The notes below the pieces were generated by a model. It made no database searches. It was not told the origin of the DNA and saw only the letters and a list, made by a program, of their open reading frames with translations. From Thiomonas sp. FB-Cd (GTDB lineage Bacteria > Pseudomonadota > Gammaproteobacteria > Burkholderiales > Burkholderiaceae_C): 64,000 bases of DNA. This document shows positions 55,184 through 64,000 of the stretch, one piece after another (position 1 is the first letter of the stretch; each line of letters begins with the position of its first letter). Where the stretch lies: assembly GCF_000733775.1 (NCBI RefSeq), contig NZ_JPOE01000002.1, positions 1 to 64,000 on the forward strand, in the 5' to 3' direction. A program made the translations under genes and the position numbers.

Positions 55184-56688
55184 GCGTAGCGTTCTCGTAG
55201 GTAATTCAACGAAGCGGCAGTCTCGGCGCTCAAGCCCTGGCCATCCTGTGCCAAAAGGGCATATTCGATGCGCGCAGCCAAAGTCTTGCCCAGTTCCACG
55301 CCCCACTGATCGAAGGGATTGATGCCGTATAGCCAGCCTTCGACCACGGTACGGTGTTCATAAAGCGCAAGCAATGCGCCCAAGTGGTAAGCGGAGAGCT
55401 CATCCATCCAGATAAAGGTGGATGGGCGTCCGCCGGGGCAGGCACGGTGCCGCGCGGCGGGGGCGGCAGCCTCGGGCGTCATGCCTTGCCCAATGAGTTC
55501 GGTCTGCCAGCTCGACGCGTCCTTGCCGTTCCATAACGCATCGGCTTGGCCGAGCGCATTGGCCAGCAAGGCGAGATGTTCCGGAAGCCGCGCATGCCAG
55601 GGTCGGGCGACGGCCACGATTTCATGGAATACCGGTACCGCAGCTTGGTGTAGAAGCTGAAAATAGGTGTGCTGCACGGGAGTGCCCACACCACTGATCA
55701 CCGCGGGACCACTGACATGCACCGGGAGCAGTCCGTCGGCGCTGGTGGACTTGCCCAGCGACTCCATCAGCAACTGTTGAAGGTAAAGGGGCATGTGCCC
55801 GAAGGCATCGCCATACAGGCCGATGGATAGCAGGGGAAGCCCGAAACGCACGCGGTAGGCGTGCGACAGTCCGGCCATTAGGCCAGGGGCGCTTGCATCG
55901 AGAGGCGTGGAGAGAAAGTGTTCGTCCATCGCGCGCGCTCCGGCGTGCAGTCGAGCCACCGTCTCGCGTCCAAAGGCGAGGAGGAGCACCAACCCGTGCA
56001 CGCTCCAAACCGAAAAACGTCCGCCGATCTCCGGCAGGGCGCGAAACACCTGGGTGGCAGGCATACCAAACCGCTCCTGGGCGAGGTCGGCGTTTGCTGT
56101 AAGTGCCACCAGCCGGCGGCGAGCAGCCTCCGCACCGAGATGGCCCGAGAGCCAGCGTACAACCGCATCGGCATTGCGCATGACTTCCTGCGTGCGGAAC
56201 GATTTGCTGTTGATCAGCACCCAGGTACGGGCCGGATCGGCTGCACGTAGCGCTGCATCGAGTGTGGCACCATCCAAATTGGCGACCCAGTGCACCGCGC
56301 ACCGGGGACTCTGCAGCACCGAGAGCGCCGTGTGCAAAGCAAGCATCGGCGTCTCCGAGCCGCCTGCGCCGAGGTGAATGATGTGCAGTCCAGCGCCATC
56401 GGCATCCTGCACGGCACTCTCGGCCCAATCCGCCATGCGTGCGTGCTCGGCATGCAGGAATTCCGCGGCAGCCTGCGACGCCGCATCGAGCCCGCTCGCA
56501 CCCAGCCGCGAGAGCGTGTGCCACGCTGGCCGGCCTTCACTGCCATTGAGCACGATATCGCTGATCAGGTCAGCGGGGCGATGGGGCAAAGCTGCCAAGG
56601 TCGTGCGCGCCGTGGCGAGCGCCTGTGCGCCGTGACGTGTGAATTCCAGGCGCAAGCCGGCGGTGTCAATGGTCGTGGGTGTTGGCAT
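55180..56688 (-). CDS. pgi: glucose-6-phosphate isomerase
   Basis: About 502 residues from ATG 56688 ([20 protein letters not shown]); an upstream extension to 56739 has no support. Active-site blocks: [80 protein letters not shown] with GKSTSADG, and the C-terminal Lys region [20 protein letters not shown]. It interconverts glucose-6- and fructose-6-phosphate. Somewhat shorter than the 549-residue E. coli enzyme. Its stop overlaps the lysS start (ATGA). Confidence 0.94.
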   Translation of the reverse strand: MPTPTTIDTAGLRLEFTRHGAQALATARTTLAALPHRPADLISDIVLNGSEGRPAWHTLSRLGASGLDAASQAAAEFLHAEHARMADWAESAVQDADGAGLHIIHLGAGGSETPMLALHTALSVLQSPRCAVHWVANLDGATLDAALRAADPARTWVLINSKSFRTQEVMRNADAVVRWLSGHLGAEAARRRLVALTANADLAQERFGMPATQVFRALPEIGGRFSVWSVHGLVLLLAFGRETVARLHAGARAMDEHFLSTPLDASAPGLMAGLSHAYRVRFGLPLLSIGLYGDAFGHMPLYLQQLLMESLGKSTSADGLLPVHVSGPAVISGVGTPVQHTYFQLLHQAAVPVFHEIVAVARPWHARLPEHLALLANALGQADALWNGKDASSWQTELIGQGMTPEAAAPAARHRACPGGRPSTFIWMDELSAYHLGALLALYEHRTVVEGWLYGINPFDQWGVELGKTLAARIEYALLAQDGQGLSAETAASLNYLRERYA

Positions 56689-56873
56689 GGCGGAAGCGCG
56701 TTGCCGGGTTTCGGCGCCGCAATGGTCGTGGAACCGCAAGTGTCAGGCCGGTGTAGCGGATTCGCTGCGCCAGCTCGTGGTTGCCACGGACAAACCACCA
56801 ATTGTATCGGCCGAGCCTGGGAAAACCGCGGGCTTGTTTTCGCTGCGGGACGCACAAAGCAGGCCCGTGCTGT

Positions 56874-58124
56874 TCAAAGCCATCCGCGTGCCAGCAGACC
56901 AGCCCAGAGCAGCGTCACTAACGCGGCCTGCGTGGCGGCGACTCGCCAGCTAAAAGGGCCGGCGCCACCGCCGAACGCAGCGAAGATCTTGCTCACCGCA
57001 TTCGTGCTCACCGCCGCGACTATAGCGATCACCGCTTGGAGGGGGGAAAGCATGTTACTTGCGCAAAGCTGCGCCGCAGTGGCCGAGGCGGCATGCGCGT
57101 CTGCAAGACCTGCCAGGCCCAGACCGACAACCGTGCCGCGAGGCCCGAGCCAGTCGACGGCTTGATGCGCAAGCAACAGCATCACGGATAGAACCAACGC
57201 AAAGAACAGCGCACCACGCGCGTCAAATGGACGCTCACTGCTCAGACCATCTGCGCCAGCGTCGGCTCGCGGAATTTTCCATCCCAATGCCCAGAGTGCC
57301 GCAATTGTTGCACCGGCGCCATAGGCGAGGAGCGCCGGCGCGAGCAGGGTCAACAAGGGCGGAGCCAGGAAGCCGACCATTACAGCCAGTTCCAGCACCG
57401 TCGCCAAGTTGGAGAGCTGCGCCGCGCTCAGGCAGACGGGAAAAAGATCGGGTTTCTCGCGGGCGCGCTGCGCCATTGCGGCAATGGTGGCCGTGCTGGA
57501 CACAAACCCGCCAGCCAGGCCAACCAGCGCCAGTCCGCGCGAGTGCCCCAGCCAGCGAACCGCTACATGCCCGGCGCCCTGCACGATCATCACGAGCACG
57601 GCCAGAAGCCAAAGCGCATGGGGGTTGAGACCGGCAAGCCAAGTCTCCGGTTTGTTGGGCAGAAGAGGCAAAACCATCAGCACCGCGGCTGCGAGAAACA
57701 AGGCGTGGCCAAGTTCGCGCTCGCTCAGGACACGGCGGGCAAAGCCGTGCAGCTGCCGCTTTGCCCACAGCGTCAGCGTGACCAGAACTCCGAGCCCTGC
57801 AGCAAGGCCTGCTTCGCGCATTGCCAGCGCGCCCAACAGGACCGTCAGCAGCAAGGCCAGCTCGGTGGTCAACCCGGGGTCGTACCGGCGCGTCTGCTGG
57901 TACCCAGCATAGCTATGCAAGGCCACCGCCGCCAGCATGATGGCCAGGGCCCAAGGGCCAAGCGTGCCAGCCACCGCACCAGCGAGCGCGGCGAGCACGA
58001 AGCTGCGCAGTCCTGCAGGACTGCGCTCATTTGCGTTTTCGGCGCGTTCGCGCTCGATGCCAATGAGCATCCCCGTCCCGAGCGCCGCCGCCCAGCCGGA
58101 AAGATGCCAAGTCTCGATGTCCAT
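56874..58124 (-). CDS. MgtC/SapB-type membrane protein with DUF4010
   Basis: 416 residues from ATG 58124. An N-terminal MgtC-like segment (AALGTGMLIGIERERAENAN, SPAGLRSFVLAALAGAVAGT) is followed by a DUF4010 region with many helices (GLALVGLAGGFVSSTATIAA, LSNLATVLELAVMVGFLAPP, and near the end VIAIVAAVSTNAVSKIFAAF). At least ten transmembrane segments. Transport role is assumed but the substrate is unknown. It is divergent from rfbB, separated by 108 bp. Confidence 0.87.
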   Translation of the reverse strand: MDIETWHLSGWAAALGTGMLIGIERERAENANERSPAGLRSFVLAALAGAVAGTLGPWALAIMLAAVALHSYAGYQQTRRYDPGLTTELALLLTVLLGALAMREAGLAAGLGVLVTLTLWAKRQLHGFARRVLSERELGHALFLAAAVLMVLPLLPNKPETWLAGLNPHALWLLAVLVMIVQGAGHVAVRWLGHSRGLALVGLAGGFVSSTATIAAMAQRAREKPDLFPVCLSAAQLSNLATVLELAVMVGFLAPPLLTLLAPALLAYGAGATIAALWALGWKIPRADAGADGLSSERPFDARGALFFALVLSVMLLLAHQAVDWLGPRGTVVGLGLAGLADAHAASATAAQLCASNMLSPLQAVIAIVAAVSTNAVSKIFAAFGGGAGPFSWRVAATQAALVTLLWAGLLARGWL

Positions 58125-58232
58125 GTGTGCATTATCAAGTGTCCATGGTCTTGAGGTGCCTAGAATGCGGCGCATCTCTCCCCAGACGTCCTGCGGCTGA
58201 CTCGCGGCGCAGGCAACCCGAACGAGGCGTGC

Positions 58233-59321
58233 ATGATCTTCATCACTGGAGGGGCCGGTTTCATTGGCGCCAATTTTGTCCACCATTGGCTATCGGCCAC
58301 CAACGAACCGCTGCTGGTGTTGGACGCTCTGACCTATGCGGGCAATCTGGAAAGCCTGTCGGATGTGCAGGCGAACGCTCGGTACGCATTCGCCCAAGTG
58401 GACATTTGTGACCGTCAGGCGGTTGAAGCGCTCCTGGCGGCGCATCGTCCACGTGCCGTGTTGCACTTCGCCGCGGAGAGTCACGTGGACCGCTCCATCC
58501 ATGGCCCCGGCGACTTCATTCGCACAAACATCCAAGGCACCTACGAGCTTCTCGAAGCTGCCCGCGCTTACTGGGGCACATTGGCTCACGCGCAGCGCGC
58601 AGCGTTCCGCTTCCTGCATGTCTCTACGGACGAGGTTTATGGCTCGCTTGGTCCGAATGATCAGGCCTTTTGTGAGACCACTCCATATTCGCCGAACAGC
58701 CCCTATGCAGCGAGCAAGGCCGCCAGCGATCACCTTGTACGCGCCTGGCACCATACCTATGGCCTGCCCGTGCTCACCACGAACTGCTCGAACAACTACG
58801 GTCCCTACCAGTTTCCGGAGAAGCTTATCCCTCTGATGATTCACAACGCGCTGGCCGGCAAGTCCCTGCCGCTGTATGGCGACGGTCAGAACGTGCGCGA
58901 CTGGCTGTATGTCGAAGACCACTGTCGTGCCATTGCCCGCGTACTGGACGCCGGACGGGTGGGTGAAACGTACAACGTCGGCGGGCGCAATGAAGTGCGC
59001 AACGTGGACGTCGTTCAATTACTCTGTAATTTGCTCGACACGCTGAGTCCGCGGGCTGATGGCACGCGCTACAGCACGCAGATCAGTTTCGTGGCCGATC
59101 GACCGGGGCATGACAGGCGCTACGCCATTGATGCCAGCAAGATTGCTCGCGAGCTCGGCTGGGTGCCGCGGGAAACCTTCGAGACAGGCCTGAGGCGCAC
59201 CGTGCAGTGGTATCTCCAGCATGGCGAGTGGGTGCAGCACGTGACCAGCGGCGCATACCGCGATTGGCTTGGCAAGCAGTATGGTCGCGATTCTGGAATG
59301 GCCGAGGAGTCGTCAGCATGA
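58233..59321 (+). CDS. rfbB: dTDP-glucose 4,6-dehydratase
   Basis: A 362-residue extended SDR enzyme. NAD-binding motif [51 protein letters not shown] with catalytic Thr/Asp/Glu, and the YxxxK motif in [21 protein letters not shown]-terminal [20 protein letters not shown] is diagnostic of RfbB. It converts dTDP-glucose to the 4-keto-6-deoxy sugar in dTDP-rhamnose synthesis. It overlaps rfbD by 4 bases. rfbA and rfbC are not in the window. Confidence 0.94.
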   Translation: MIFITGGAGFIGANFVHHWLSATNEPLLVLDALTYAGNLESLSDVQANARYAFAQVDICDRQAVEALLAAHRPRAVLHFAAESHVDRSIHGPGDFIRTNIQGTYELLEAARAYWGTLAHAQRAAFRFLHVSTDEVYGSLGPNDQAFCETTPYSPNSPYAASKAASDHLVRAWHHTYGLPVLTTNCSNNYGPYQFPEKLIPLMIHNALAGKSLPLYGDGQNVRDWLYVEDHCRAIARVLDAGRVGETYNVGGRNEVRNVDVVQLLCNLLDTLSPRADGTRYSTQISFVADRPGHDRRYAIDASKIARELGWVPRETFETGLRRTVQWYLQHGEWVQHVTSGAYRDWLGKQYGRDSGMAEESSA

Positions 59322-60247
59322 GCGCTGCCGCGTCGGCGAGTGAGGGCCCCCGTATCCTGCTGTTGGGTGCCGACGGACAGGTTGGCTGGGAGCTGCGGCG
59401 CGCGCTCCTGCCGCTGGGCCAACTGTGCGCGCTTGGGCGTTCGCAGATCGACCTCGCGGATTTGCCTGCTTTGCGTACCGCACTGGATACCCAGCGGCCC
59501 CAAATTCTCGTCAATGCAGCAGCCTACACAGCGGTGGACAGGGCTGAAGCCGAGCGCGAGCGCGCCATGCGCATCAATGCTGAAGTGCCCGCGCTCCTCG
59601 CCGACTATGCGGCGGCAAACGGCATTGTGCTTGTGCACTACTCCACCGACTATGTGTTCGACGGCACCAAGTCGGCACCTTATGTGGAAACGGACGCGCC
59701 GAACCCGCGCAGTGCCTACGGCCACAGCAAGCTTGAGGGCGAGCGGGCAATTATGGCCAGCGGCTGCCAGCATTGGATTTTTCGAACTTCATGGGTGTAT
59801 GCAGCTCGCGGTGGCAACTTCGCCAAAACCATGCTGAAGCTGGCGCATGAGCGAGAACAACTTCGCGTCGTAGCCGACCAGTTTGGCGCGCCCACGAGTG
59901 CGGAGCTCCTGGCGGACATCACACTTCTGGCACTGCATCGCGCGCGCCAGGACGACACATTTGCCGAGAGTGCCAGCGGCCTGTACCACCTGACAGCGGC
60001 CGGCCACACGTCCTGGCACGGATATGCGCGCTTTGTGCTGCAAAAGGCAGCAGAACGCGGCGTGGCGCTGCGTTGTGCGCCGGAAAATGTGCAACCCATT
60101 GCCAGCACCGACTACCCGCTTCCAGCGCCGCGGCCGAACAATTCAAGGCTGGACTGCTCGCGCCTGCAGTCGCTGCTCAAGATTATCTTGCCGCCATGGG
60201 AGGTTCAGGTCCAGCGCATGGTTGACGAGGTTGTGCAGGCGGGCTGA
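59318..60247 (+). CDS. rfbD: dTDP-4-dehydrorhamnose reductase
   Basis: 309 residues from ATG 59318, which overlaps the rfbB stop (ATGA). NADPH-binding [60 protein letters not shown] and YxxxK in [17 protein letters not shown]. It performs the last step of dTDP-L-rhamnose synthesis, feeding O-antigen or other rhamnose-containing glycans. The convergent neighbour is a WecA-like lipid-linked sugar transferase, consistent with cell-surface glycan synthesis. Confidence 0.93.
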   Translation: MSAAASASEGPRILLLGADGQVGWELRRALLPLGQLCALGRSQIDLADLPALRTALDTQRPQILVNAAAYTAVDRAEAERERAMRINAEVPALLADYAAANGIVLVHYSTDYVFDGTKSAPYVETDAPNPRSAYGHSKLEGERAIMASGCQHWIFRTSWVYAARGGNFAKTMLKLAHEREQLRVVADQFGAPTSAELLADITLLALHRARQDDTFAESASGLYHLTAAGHTSWHGYARFVLQKAAERGVALRCAPENVQPIASTDYPLPAPRPNNSRLDCSRLQSLLKIILPPWEVQVQRMVDEVVQAG

Positions 60248-60250
60248 TCA

Positions 60251-61312
60251 CTACACAAGCCGCCGGTAGGCCCAGCCGTAGGCGACCACAAATAGCGCGC
60301 AGCTTCCGATCAGGAGTGGGGTTCTGTTCCACCAGAGCACGGCCGGGCCAATACTGAATGCTGCCAGACCCCAGAGATATGGTGCCGTGTAGGCGTTGAC
60401 GCTGGTGCGTGCATGGTCGGGCCCACCCAGCTGCAAGGCTCGGGCGAGACGTCGGTAGATTAAATGGTGCAGATGAAGGCTGTCCGCGCGCATGCCGGGA
60501 CGCCCGCGGAGCATGCGCCTTCGATACACGGAGAACAGCAGTTCCCACGCTGGGTAAGCCAGCACCAGCAACGCAAACCACGGCGAGATCTGCGGGTGGC
60601 GCTCGACAAGCAGTACGGCGAGCAAGGCGGAGAGAAAGCCAATGCAATACGCACCGGTGTCGCCCAAAAAGATCTCCCCGCGTGGCCAGTTCCAAAACAG
60701 AAACCCGAGCAGAGCCCCCACACCGATTCCCGCCAAGGCCATGATCTGCGGATCATTCACCTTGAATGCCACATAGCCAATGGCGGAGAGAATCATCGCG
60801 CCCACCACGGCGGCTAAGCCATGAAAGCCATCGATCATATTCACCGCGTGCGGCATCGCGCCAATCCCAACCACCGCCAGGATCCAGCCCAGAGCCGGCC
60901 AATGCTGCAGCAAAGGATCGATGCCGGGGATGTCTAGGCGCACGATGCTGGCGCCACACAAAGCGACTGCCAATGCGGCTGAGAGCACCCCCGCCGTGGC
61001 GCGCACCAGCGGCGCGAGATGGCGCCGCAAATCTTCCCATATGGCTGCGAGCATCAGGGGCAGAAGCGCTACGCCTAACCCGAGATTGAAGCGCCACGGC
61101 GAATAGCCATTTGCATTAACGACCGCCAAGCCCGCCACGAAGCCAAGGGCAAGCGCCATGCCGCCACTTCGCGGTGTGGGGAGGTGGTGCTTTTTCTGGG
61201 TCTCACCCCGGGTTTCGTCCAAACCGAACTTCCAACGGCGGGCGGCGACAATCAGTCCCACGCATCCCAACCAGGAAACGAGTGCAGCAAGGGCAATGCC
61301 TTGGCGAATCAT
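60251..61312 (-). CDS. WecA/MraY-type polyprenyl-phosphate sugar-phosphotransferase
   Basis: A 353-residue membrane enzyme with ten or eleven helices. Family motifs are HHLPTPRSGGMALALGFVAG (N-terminal), AIWEDLRRH with the Asp of the metal site, HAVNMIDGFHGLAAVVG and GEIFLGDTGAYCIGFL, and the DSLHLHHLIYRRL loop (HHL). It moves a sugar phosphate, typically GlcNAc-1-P, onto undecaprenyl phosphate to start O-antigen or related glycan synthesis. The exact donor is not known. It ends 3 bp from rfbD on the opposite strand. Confidence 0.87.
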   Translation of the reverse strand: MIRQGIALAALVSWLGCVGLIVAARRWKFGLDETRGETQKKHHLPTPRSGGMALALGFVAGLAVVNANGYSPWRFNLGLGVALLPLMLAAIWEDLRRHLAPLVRATAGVLSAALAVALCGASIVRLDIPGIDPLLQHWPALGWILAVVGIGAMPHAVNMIDGFHGLAAVVGAMILSAIGYVAFKVNDPQIMALAGIGVGALLGFLFWNWPRGEIFLGDTGAYCIGFLSALLAVLLVERHPQISPWFALLVLAYPAWELLFSVYRRRMLRGRPGMRADSLHLHHLIYRRLARALQLGGPDHARTSVNAYTAPYLWGLAAFSIGPAVLWWNRTPLLIGSCALFVVAYGWAYRRLV

Positions 61313-61339
61313 GAACGGTCGCGGTGGTCGTGTGGGGGG

Positions 61340-61591
61340 TCAGCTCTGCTGGATCTCGATTTTGACTTCCAAAACCTCCAGCGAATCCTGGCGCTCAAGT
61401 TTGACTTGGATGTCGTTCTGGTTGATTTTCACGTATTTGGAGATGACGGCCACAAGATCGCGTTGCAAGGCCGGCAGGTAGTCGGCTGGCGCACCGGAGG
61501 TTCGCTCGTGGGCCAGGATGATCTGCAACCGCTCCTTGGCGATGGAGGCTGTCTTTTTCTTTTCGCCGAGCAGGAAGGACAGAATGGACAT
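61340..61591 (-). CDS. minE: cell division topological specificity factor MinE
   Basis: 83 residues from ATG 61591. N-terminal [20 protein letters not shown] with the membrane/MinD-binding helix ([13 protein letters not shown]), then the dimerisation domain [20 protein letters not shown] and a final beta strand VLEVKIEIQ. It stimulates MinD ATPase and drives pole-to-pole oscillation. It starts 14 bp after minD and is the last gene of the operon; a terminator was not identified. Confidence 0.95.
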   Translation of the reverse strand: MSILSFLLGEKKKTASIAKERLQIILAHERTSGAPADYLPALQRDLVAVISKYVKINQNDIQVKLERQDSLEVLEVKIEIQQS

Positions 61592-61605
61592 GGCGCGGCT
61601 CCCGC

Positions 61606-62418
61606 TCAACGGCCAAACAGGCGCTTGATGAAACCGGGCTTCTGGTAGTCGGTAAAGCGCATCGGTCGCTCTTCACCCAGAAAGCGCGCGATCACGTCCT
61701 GGTATGCGGTGGCCACGTCGCTGTTGTCCAGATGAATTGCAGGCGTTCCTTGGTTGGATGCTTGCAGCACCGTCTCGCTTTCTGGCACCACGCCGATGAG
61801 TTTCAGGCGAAGAATGTCCTGGATGTCATCGATCGATAGCATCTCGCCCTCGGCCACGCGTTTTGCGTTGTAGCGGGTAATGAGAAGATGTTCGCGGATC
61901 GGTTCACCGCCCTCGATTGCTCGGCGGGTTTTGGACCCGAGAATGCCCAGGATACGGTCCGAGTCGCGAACCGACGATACCTCGGGGTTGGTCACAATGA
62001 GAGCTTCATCGGCGAAGTGCATGGCCAGCAGCGCTCCACTTTCGATACCCGCCGGGCTATCGCACACGATGTAAGTGAAACCCATCTTGTCCAAGTCCTG
62101 CAGCACTTTTTCCACGCCTTCCTTGGTCAACGCGTCCTTGTCGCGTGTCTGCGAAGCGGGAAGCACGAACAGGTTTTCGCAAAGCTTGTCCTTGATGAGC
62201 GCTTGGTTGAGGTTTGCCTCGCCCTGGATGACGTTGATAAAGTCATACACCACGCGGCGCTCGCAGCCCATGATCAGATCAAGATTGCGCAGACCGACGT
62301 CAAAATCAATCACCGCCGTCTTGTGCCCGCGCAGGGCCAAGCCGGAGGCGAATGACGCGCTGGTGGTGGTCTTGCCGACTCCGCCTTTGCCAGATGTGAC
62401 GACGATGATTTTTGCCAT
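61606..62418 (-). CDS. minD: septum site-determining ATPase MinD
   Basis: A 270-residue ParA-type ATPase. Deviant Walker [41 protein letters not shown], Walker B region [20 protein letters not shown] and the C-terminal amphipathic membrane-targeting helix ([12 protein letters not shown]). It binds the membrane in the ATP form and recruits MinC to stop polar division. 29 bp separate it from minC. Confidence 0.97.
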   Translation of the reverse strand: MAKIIVVTSGKGGVGKTTTSASFASGLALRGHKTAVIDFDVGLRNLDLIMGCERRVVYDFINVIQGEANLNQALIKDKLCENLFVLPASQTRDKDALTKEGVEKVLQDLDKMGFTYIVCDSPAGIESGALLAMHFADEALIVTNPEVSSVRDSDRILGILGSKTRRAIEGGEPIREHLLITRYNAKRVAEGEMLSIDDIQDILRLKLIGVVPESETVLQASNQGTPAIHLDNSDVATAYQDVIARFLGEERPMRFTDYQKPGFIKRLFGR

Positions 62419-62447
62419 GGTTGCTTCGTTGGGAAAGGATGAACGGT

Positions 62448-63218
62448 TTACTTGAGTTTGAGAGATTCGATGCGCAAACTGTCGCCCTGCATCAGCACGT
62501 ACGCCGGCTTGCCTTGAACGGTAGCCGGCAGAGGTTGATCAGCGGTGCGGTACACGCCCGCGATGGCGACCAACTCGGGCTCGAAGCACGTGCTGAAGAT
62601 GCGGGCCTGAGTGTTGCCATGCGCTCCAGCCAGCGCACGGCCGCGCAGCGGGGCGTAGACGTGGATGTTGCCCCCTGCAATGAGTTCTGCCCCATGGCTC
62701 ACCACCTCGACAACGATGAGGTCGCCAGGTGCGTAGACTCGCTGGCCCGAGCGTAGCGGCTTGTCCACCAACAGTGTTCCAGGCGCCGTTTGGCCGTGCA
62801 GCTCCCCCGGTTTCGGGCCTGCCTCCTCGGACTGCGCGCTCCCGGAGTGGGTGTTGCTTGCCGCCTCTTCGGGAGATGACACGGTTGCCGCTGGCTTGCG
62901 GGTCTGGGAACGGCTTGCAAGCCGTGGCAGACTGCTGTCCTCCCAGCCGAACTGGGTCTCTCCGGTCACGACCCCGATCGGTCGGAGCTGCCTGGCAACC
63001 AGCCACGCGGCCAAAGCAGCGACATCAATCCGCTCATCGGGCCCCAATCGGCTCAGATCCAGCACCACGGCCTCACCAGCGAAAAAATCGGGTGAGACGT
63101 CAAAACGTTGCTGCAGCGCTGTCTGAAGCGCGTCGACATCTGCCGTCTTGAGCGTCAGATGGAGCGCGTCCACGGCCCCCAGCCGCAAATCAAACAGGGC
63201 AGATTTGCGCACGTTCAT
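62448..63218 (-). CDS. minC: septum formation inhibitor MinC
   Basis: About 256 residues from ATG 63218 (MNVRKSALFDLRLGAVDALH); an in-frame start at 63251 would add 11 residues. The N-terminal domain (FFAGEAVVLDLSRLGPDERI) antagonises FtsZ. A variable acidic/Ser linker (residues about 110-150) follows, then the C-terminal beta-helix domain: LRSGQRVYAPGDLIVVEVVS, HGAELIAGGNIHVYAPLRGR and ALAGAHGNTQARIFSTCFEP bind MinD and form polymers. It is the first gene of minCDE; all three run leftwards with short gaps. Confidence 0.95.
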   Translation of the reverse strand: MNVRKSALFDLRLGAVDALHLTLKTADVDALQTALQQRFDVSPDFFAGEAVVLDLSRLGPDERIDVAALAAWLVARQLRPIGVVTGETQFGWEDSSLPRLASRSQTRKPAATVSSPEEAASNTHSGSAQSEEAGPKPGELHGQTAPGTLLVDKPLRSGQRVYAPGDLIVVEVVSHGAELIAGGNIHVYAPLRGRALAGAHGNTQARIFSTCFEPELVAIAGVYRTADQPLPATVQGKPAYVLMQGDSLRIESLKLK

Positions 63219-63251
63219 GGCAGGCGCCGCCCTAGGGGTAGGGTACGGCAT

Positions 63252-63492
63252 ACTGGGTGTGCGCAGTGCGGGGTCGCGTGCATCGTCGGAGGCTTCTCAG
63301 CAAAGCCTGAATGGTACTTGCACGCCGCGCTGCCACCCGCCTTTACTCAGGCATGATCGTCAACGATGGCACCCTGGACGCGCGTTGGTTTGTCATCCAT
63401 TCTGGTCTTACCATGCGGAGCATGGTGCAGCGGCTTTCAGTCGCTGCTTCGGTCAACCTCGCGCTGAGTGGCGAGGATTTCTGGAGCCACGG
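63252..63492. other. intergenic DNA between minC and the acyl-CoA dehydrogenase gene
   Basis: About 240 bp that should hold both divergent promoters. A 61-codon frame at 63311-63496 has no ribosome-binding site or family features and overlaps the next gene start. Nothing else is supported. Confidence 0.5.
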
Positions 63493-64000
63493 ATGAACTG
63501 GACAACGCACGGCGTGTGCAACGTGGTCGAAGCGTTAGGCAACTTCAATCGCTACGACACCGACTTGGCTTTGCGCGAAGGTGTGATGCGCGAAGGTGCA
63601 GCCTGGGCCGACGAGGCGTTGCACGAAATGGGTGCGGCGCTGGGTCGCGCTGATCTTCAGGAGCAGGCGCGCTTAGCCAATGTGCACAACCCCGTGCTGC
63701 GCAGCTTTGATCCACAGGGCCGACGCGTCGACTCCGTCGACTTCCACCCCGCTTGGCATGGGCTGATGCGAGGCATCTTCCAGCGGGGCTTTCACTGCGC
63801 CCCCTGGGAGCGGCCCTCGCCAGGGGCGCATGTGGCACGCGCCGCCGGCTATTTGATGCAAGGTCAGGTGGAGGCCGGAACGTTGTGCCCCACAACGATG
63901 ACGTTCGCCTCGATCCCGATCCTGCGCCGCGAGCAGGCATTGTGGTCGCAGATCGAGCCACACCTGCTCAGCCGCGAGTATGACTCGCGTGATGCACCTC
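63493..64000 (+). CDS. AidB-like acyl-CoA dehydrogenase, 5' part (runs off window)
   Basis: An open frame from ATG 63493 to the right edge, 169 residues visible. It opens NWTTHGVCNVVEALGNFNRY with DTDLALREGVMREGAAWADE, then FDPQGRRVDSVDFHPAWHGL and EAGTLCPTTMTFASIPILRR, which are characteristic of the AidB / isovaleryl-CoA dehydrogenase subgroup. AidB in E. coli is an alkylation-response flavoprotein that binds DNA; related enzymes act on acyl-CoA. GGAG lies about 10 bases before the start. Without the C-terminus the two cannot be told apart. Confidence 0.85.
   Translation, partial: MNWTTHGVCNVVEALGNFNRYDTDLALREGVMREGAAWADEALHEMGAALGRADLQEQARLANVHNPVLRSFDPQGRRVDSVDFHPAWHGLMRGIFQRGFHCAPWERPSPGAHVARAAGYLMQGQVEAGTLCPTTMTFASIPILRREQALWSQIEPHLLSREYDSRDAP

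Noticed and set aside
1..64000. CRISPR arrays, tRNA and rRNA genes, phage integrase with attachment sites
   Set aside because: No regularly spaced repeats, cloverleaf-like genes, rRNA segments or integrase genes were seen by reading. A tRNAscan or CRISPR finder run would be needed to exclude short ones.

Overview
The window is a stretch of a GC-rich betaproteobacterial chromosome. The gene neighbourhoods surE-pcm-nlpD-rpoS, carA-lysE-carB-greA, ftsH-folP-glmM-pstSCAB-phoU-phoB-phoR and minCDE point to Burkholderiales. A Thiomonas-like host is a guess from the overall gene content and cannot be proved here. No rRNA, tRNA or CRISPR array was found.

Region 1 (1 to about 16.5 kb) is accessory DNA. 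It holds two MORN-repeat genes (one beheaded by an IS1182-family element cut by the window edge), several unrecognised genes and a dense IS cluster. The cluster is a three-level nest. A small gene (4749-5104 + 11360-11633) is split by an IS1634-family element with target duplication TGTGCA. That element's right end is split by an IS66-family element with duplication GAACTCGT. The IS66 element contains an IS5-family element with duplication ACCG. Removing all three restores one 209-codon reading frame. The IS66 element also carries a DUF4338 (DruA-like) gene as a passenger. A separate IS630-family copy sits in the leader of another unknown gene. Four unrecognised genes share a CTAYACG box followed by a perfect hairpin just before the start codon. 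In two of them the spacing is identical and the ribosome-binding site lies in the 3' arm.

Region 2 (16.5-20.3 kb) has two anion/membrane transport genes ending in paired CBS domains (HPP family; ClC channel, frameshifted) and a decayed IS256 fragment. Region 3 (20.3-28.2 kb) is the stationary-phase cluster surE-pcm-nlpD-rpoS, a PolB-like exonuclease, rlmD, a Bax-inhibitor-1 membrane protein and a tonB-like gene with two apparent frameshifts at G6 runs.

Region 4 (28.2-40.0 kb) is core housekeeping: carA, a LysE-family exporter, carB, greA, DUF4149, yhbY, rlmE, ftsH, folP, glmM. Region 5 (40.2-52.8 kb) is a phosphate cluster: pstSCAB-phoU-phoB-phoR, convergent ppk, ppx, an OlsB-like ornithine acyltransferase, sixA and a DUF465 gene. 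Pho-box-like sites lie before pstS, ppk and the olsB-like gene, which fits one regulon joining phosphate uptake, polyphosphate turnover and phosphorus-free lipid synthesis.

Region 6 (52.8-64 kb) has a SpeE-like methyltransferase, lysS-pgi, a MgtC/DUF4010 membrane protein, rfbB-rfbD with a WecA-like phosphoglycosyl transferase, the minCDE operon, and the 5' end of an AidB-like acyl-CoA dehydrogenase running off the right edge.
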